NCBI GenBank assembly: GCA_025094145.1
Contig: JALLLS010000141.1
Span: forward strand, 1 to 47,030
Source of the DNA: Spinellus fusiger
Lineage: Eukaryota > Mucoromycota > Mucoromycetes > Mucorales > Phycomycetaceae
DNA length: 47,030 bases
Direction of reading: 5' to 3'
Every line of letters starts with the position of its first letter. Position 1 is the stretch's first letter. The position numbers and the translations under genes were made by a program. The notes below the pieces were generated by a model that was given only the letters and a program-made list of their open reading frames with translations, had not been told where the DNA came from and did no database searches. Positions 44,206 to 47,030 of this stretch are shown here, piece after piece.

Positions 44206-47030
44206 TCAATCAATGGCTTGCAGCAGTATTAACAAACTGGGCCAAAGGTCTTGCCATTTAACAAAAGACTTAACCGTGCACAGCAGAAGATTTAGACAAT
44301 AGTCAATTGGATGAACGTCTTGTGGTGATGCAGGAACTAAGAAGAACAAGAACGTGGAGCATTCATAGTCAACGAATGTGCAAGTGAGAAAGTGGTCCCA
44401 ATTGGCAGATGGGTGGCCACATTGGCAAGGAACTGAAGGTGTTGGTGGTAACCAAGCAATCCTCCATTTTATTAGACAATGTCTTTCTTTGTGTGTGCAT
44501 GGTAGTAGAAGAATTGGATCCCAAATAGGTCTACATAGTTCATGGGCTACCGTCACCAGCAGATTCTTGCCACGTACTAGACTAGTAATTTCACTTTGAA
44601 GACGTTCAAGATAAGCTACTTTTAATGGATATTTAGGATGGTTGTGAGCCCGTCCTATTCTTTGAGCATTTTGCCAGAGTACATTGCCACGTAGCTTAAT
44701 CCATCTGGCTTTACTCTGGGGTACTTCAAGCTGTGGGACAAGGCACCAGAGGAGGGTGTCTTCAGGAAGGGTAGCTGCACGCTCAACAAATTTGGCTTGC
44801 AGATAAAGAAAACGAGAGTATATGTTAGGGAGGGCAGCTAATTGGGCAACCTGGATTGTACCAAACCTAGCAGTAGCAGATCTAGCAAGACAAAGTCTCA
44901 GACAAGCAGACTGACAGATTTGTAGCAGGCAGATGCCTAGTCTATTGACATTACAAACAGACAACCCATACTCAAAAATAGGCCAAGCAAAAACAGTATA
45001 AGCTCTTAGGGCTTCTGTAATCCCAAAGCCATACATGTTTACACCCATTCCTCTCAGCTTTTGCATTACTGCAATTGCCTTGACTTGTGAGTGTGAGAAA
45101 AGTGCGTCTTGGTTAATACCTTGATGTGAAAAGGGGATACCAAGGTACTTGAAAGTATCACAGGTTGGAAGCTCATTGCCATAGAGGTAAAATGGCACAT
45201 TGGCCAGGGCATTGAGTACTTCACATTTGGAGGAACTCCATTTGTAGCCAAGGAGGGTCAAGTGAATTTTGGCAAGTGCCAACATTTGATGTATATCTTC
45301 TGGGCAGCCCACAAGAGCCACATAATCAGCATACAACAAACAATTCACAGGAGCCCAAGTAACAGTGACATAAGACAGACTGTAAGAGGAATCTGACAAC
45401 TCAGAAGAGTCATTCAAAACTGTAGAAGTAGGAAAAGGATTGTGAAGGGAATTCTGTAACTTGTCAAGCAATGCATGAACAGTTGCCTGTGGGGAAGTAA
45501 AAGAGAAAGGATTTTGAGCACAGAGATTAATGGACCATCCCATGGTAGGTGGGTGCATACCAACCAGTATTGGGGATACCAAAGCAAACCTCAAGAAACG
45601 TGGAAGAGTATCAATGAAAATATAATTAAAGAAAAAAATACTACCCTGTAAGACTCCTTGTTTAGGTGCAATGTTTCAGGATGCTACATTTTTCAGAATC
45701 ACATTCACCACAATGTCATCAAACAAATTCTGTAGTAGCAAGAGCAATGGCTGAGACACAAAGGGCATCAGCAACTCCCATATGACAGAGCATTCCACAC
45801 TATCATATGTAGCTTTAATATCTAGGAAGACAATGACTGAAGGTTTTGGATCTTGCTCTCCTGATCCTTGGGAGCGTACAACCCCATAAGTTTGTGGAGA
45901 CAGAGGGCCTGGTCTAGAGTTTCACAACAAGCATGAAATCACCTTGAGCCATGTCCAATGCAGGCATGGTCAAAAGGAGCTCCCCAGCTATACATCTTTC
46001 TAAGAGCTTACAAAACACCAATGTCAAGCTAATAGGCCAATAGTTACTTGGGTCATCCTGCTCTCCTTTGTTTTTGTAAATAGGTACCACCTGTGCTGTT
46101 CTACAGGCCACAGGCATCCACGACCATCTCCAATACAATGTGAAGATCTGATGTAACAGAGGCACTAGCACTCAAACTAGAGGTTTGAGCATTTCTGCTC
46201 TAATATGATCAATGCCTGGTGCTATTCGATTTGGCATCTTTTGAATAGCAGAGTGAATAAAGTCTACGTCCCATGGGACTGGATTGTCTTGGAGAATAAA
46301 CTCCTGACACTCCTGTCTTTCCATAGATCTGCCAAACACACTCTCTAGGTAGTCAATTATGCAATTGGCAGCATGCCAAGGGCCCTCTGGAGATGACAGG
46401 GAAATTGGCAAACGTCTCTGCAGCCTCATTTCTTTCACAGCACTTGTCATCTCTGTTAAGCCCTTATGGACTTTATCACAAAATACATGCCAGGTTTGTT
46501 GTTGTGCTTGCCTTATAGCCTTTTTCAAAGCTAAACATGCTTCCTCATACAAGCGGTGGGCTTCAATGCATTCAATATCATTGCCTACCTGTCATCTAAA
46601 ACAATAAAGTTCTTGACAATGGTCAGCTAACTGTTGTAGATCAGCATTCCAGTAGCTTTTCCAAGCTTTTGGATGGGATTGTGCATGCCCTATGCTATCA
46701 TCCAGGGCCTTGTAGATTGACTCATTGAGTCTCTCAGCAAAGTCCTCCATCTTAACAGAGCACAATGGGGTTTTGTCTTCCAATATTTTTTGGATCTCTC
46801 TTTGCAGTTCACCTGTGTTCTCTGCAAAACATTGCTTGTACTGGTCACAGACTGTTTGTTTGTTTAAACGTTGCAGTCTCCAGAGGCAATGGACAGCTGT
46901 TTCTGTCATGAGTGGTGGCATGAGCACTGGCTGAAAGGACAGCTCACACAAGTGGTGGTCTGAACCTAACGTCAGATCGTCCCTAATGTGCAAGCACACT
47001 TTGGAGAAGTTGTAGCTTCTTGACAGGAAC
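44206..47030 (-). mobile_element. LINE-like non-LTR retrotransposon, 3' part, truncated by window edge
   Basis: The minus strand shows the order expected of a LINE ORF2: the end of an AP-type endonuclease (GSDHHLCELSF) near the right edge, a linker, a reverse transcriptase domain, and a C-terminal CCHC-like knuckle (CQCGHPSANWDHFLTC). Multiple stops and frameshifts inactivate it. The 5' part lies outside the window. No target-site duplication can be assessed. Confidence 0.85.
44206..47030 (-). pseudogene. Reverse transcriptase/endonuclease ORF2 pseudogene
   Basis: Reading leftwards: SDHH endonuclease motif; in-frame TGA at 46594-46592; AIQKMPNRIAPGIDHIRAEM (RT motif 0/1); in-frame TGA near 46172; WMPVACRTAQVVPIYKNKGE and DPSNYWPISLT (motif 2); a frameshift near 45920; VIVFLDIKATYDSV (motif A, catalytic Asp kept); APKQGVLQGS (motif B) with a stop just before; then a 462-codon frame with LLYADYVALVG (motif C, normally Y-A-D-D) and KYLGIPFSHQG (motif E-like). 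The second Asp of motif C is Tyr, so polymerase activity would be lost. The C-terminal CCHC-like motif is intact. Confidence 0.85.

Noticed and set aside
1..47030. tRNA or rRNA genes
   Set aside because: Scanned for B-box-like GGTTCGAATCC patterns and conserved rRNA segments; none found in a convincing context.

Overview
This window looks like nuclear DNA of an early-diverging filamentous fungus, most likely Mucoromycota and possibly Mucorales. The reasons are many short spliceosomal introns (mostly 40-104 bp, GT...AG, often with a CTAAT/CTAAC-like branch site), fungal-type gene products (a Sel1-repeat chitin-synthase-activator-like protein, a fungal transcription-factor-domain protein, an ankyrin plus dilute-domain protein, a DysF/FYVE protein), very AT-rich spacers, and several dead Tc1-like transposons with a LINE-like retroelement. 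The species cannot be named from sequence alone.

Layout. 1-18.7 kb is AT-rich and gene-poor. It holds a non-autonomous inverted-repeat element (5615-6833), two Tc1-like transposase pseudogenes head to head (10480-12618), a TA-flanked Tc1-like element (13889-15174) sitting inside a further copy of the non-autonomous family, and small possible gene remnants. 18.7-39.4 kb is the gene-rich block: a small cysteine-rich secreted, probably GPI-anchored protein; a Mis13/DSN1-like kinetochore subunit; a small glutamine/alanine-rich protein with a possible PB1-like fold; a Chs4/Skt5-like Sel1 protein (minus); an ankyrin-DysF-FYVE protein (minus) divergent from an ankyrin-DIL protein (plus); the ribosome biogenesis factor Rrp14/SURF6; a fungal transcription-factor-domain protein lacking a visible zinc cluster; and a zinc-dependent medium-chain dehydrogenase. 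39.4-47 kb is again gene-free, with a Tc1-like element (40657-42030), a decayed Fanzor/TnpB-like gene (42131-42904, minus) and the 3' part of a LINE-like reverse transcriptase running off the right edge (44206-47030, minus).

The cellular genes do not form a pathway cluster. The one suggestive pairing is the divergent pair of ankyrin proteins sharing a 494 bp intergenic region. One carries a PI3P-type FYVE finger and the other a dilute (myosin V tail-like) domain, so both plausibly act in membrane traffic; that link is inference. A Chs4-like protein, whose relatives act in polarised chitin delivery, lies next to them.

Exon boundaries were worked out by hand from splice motifs and reading-frame continuity, and in each gene model the summed exon lengths are divisible by three. 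No homology search was possible, so family names rest on motif recognition. No tRNA, rRNA or CRISPR array was seen.
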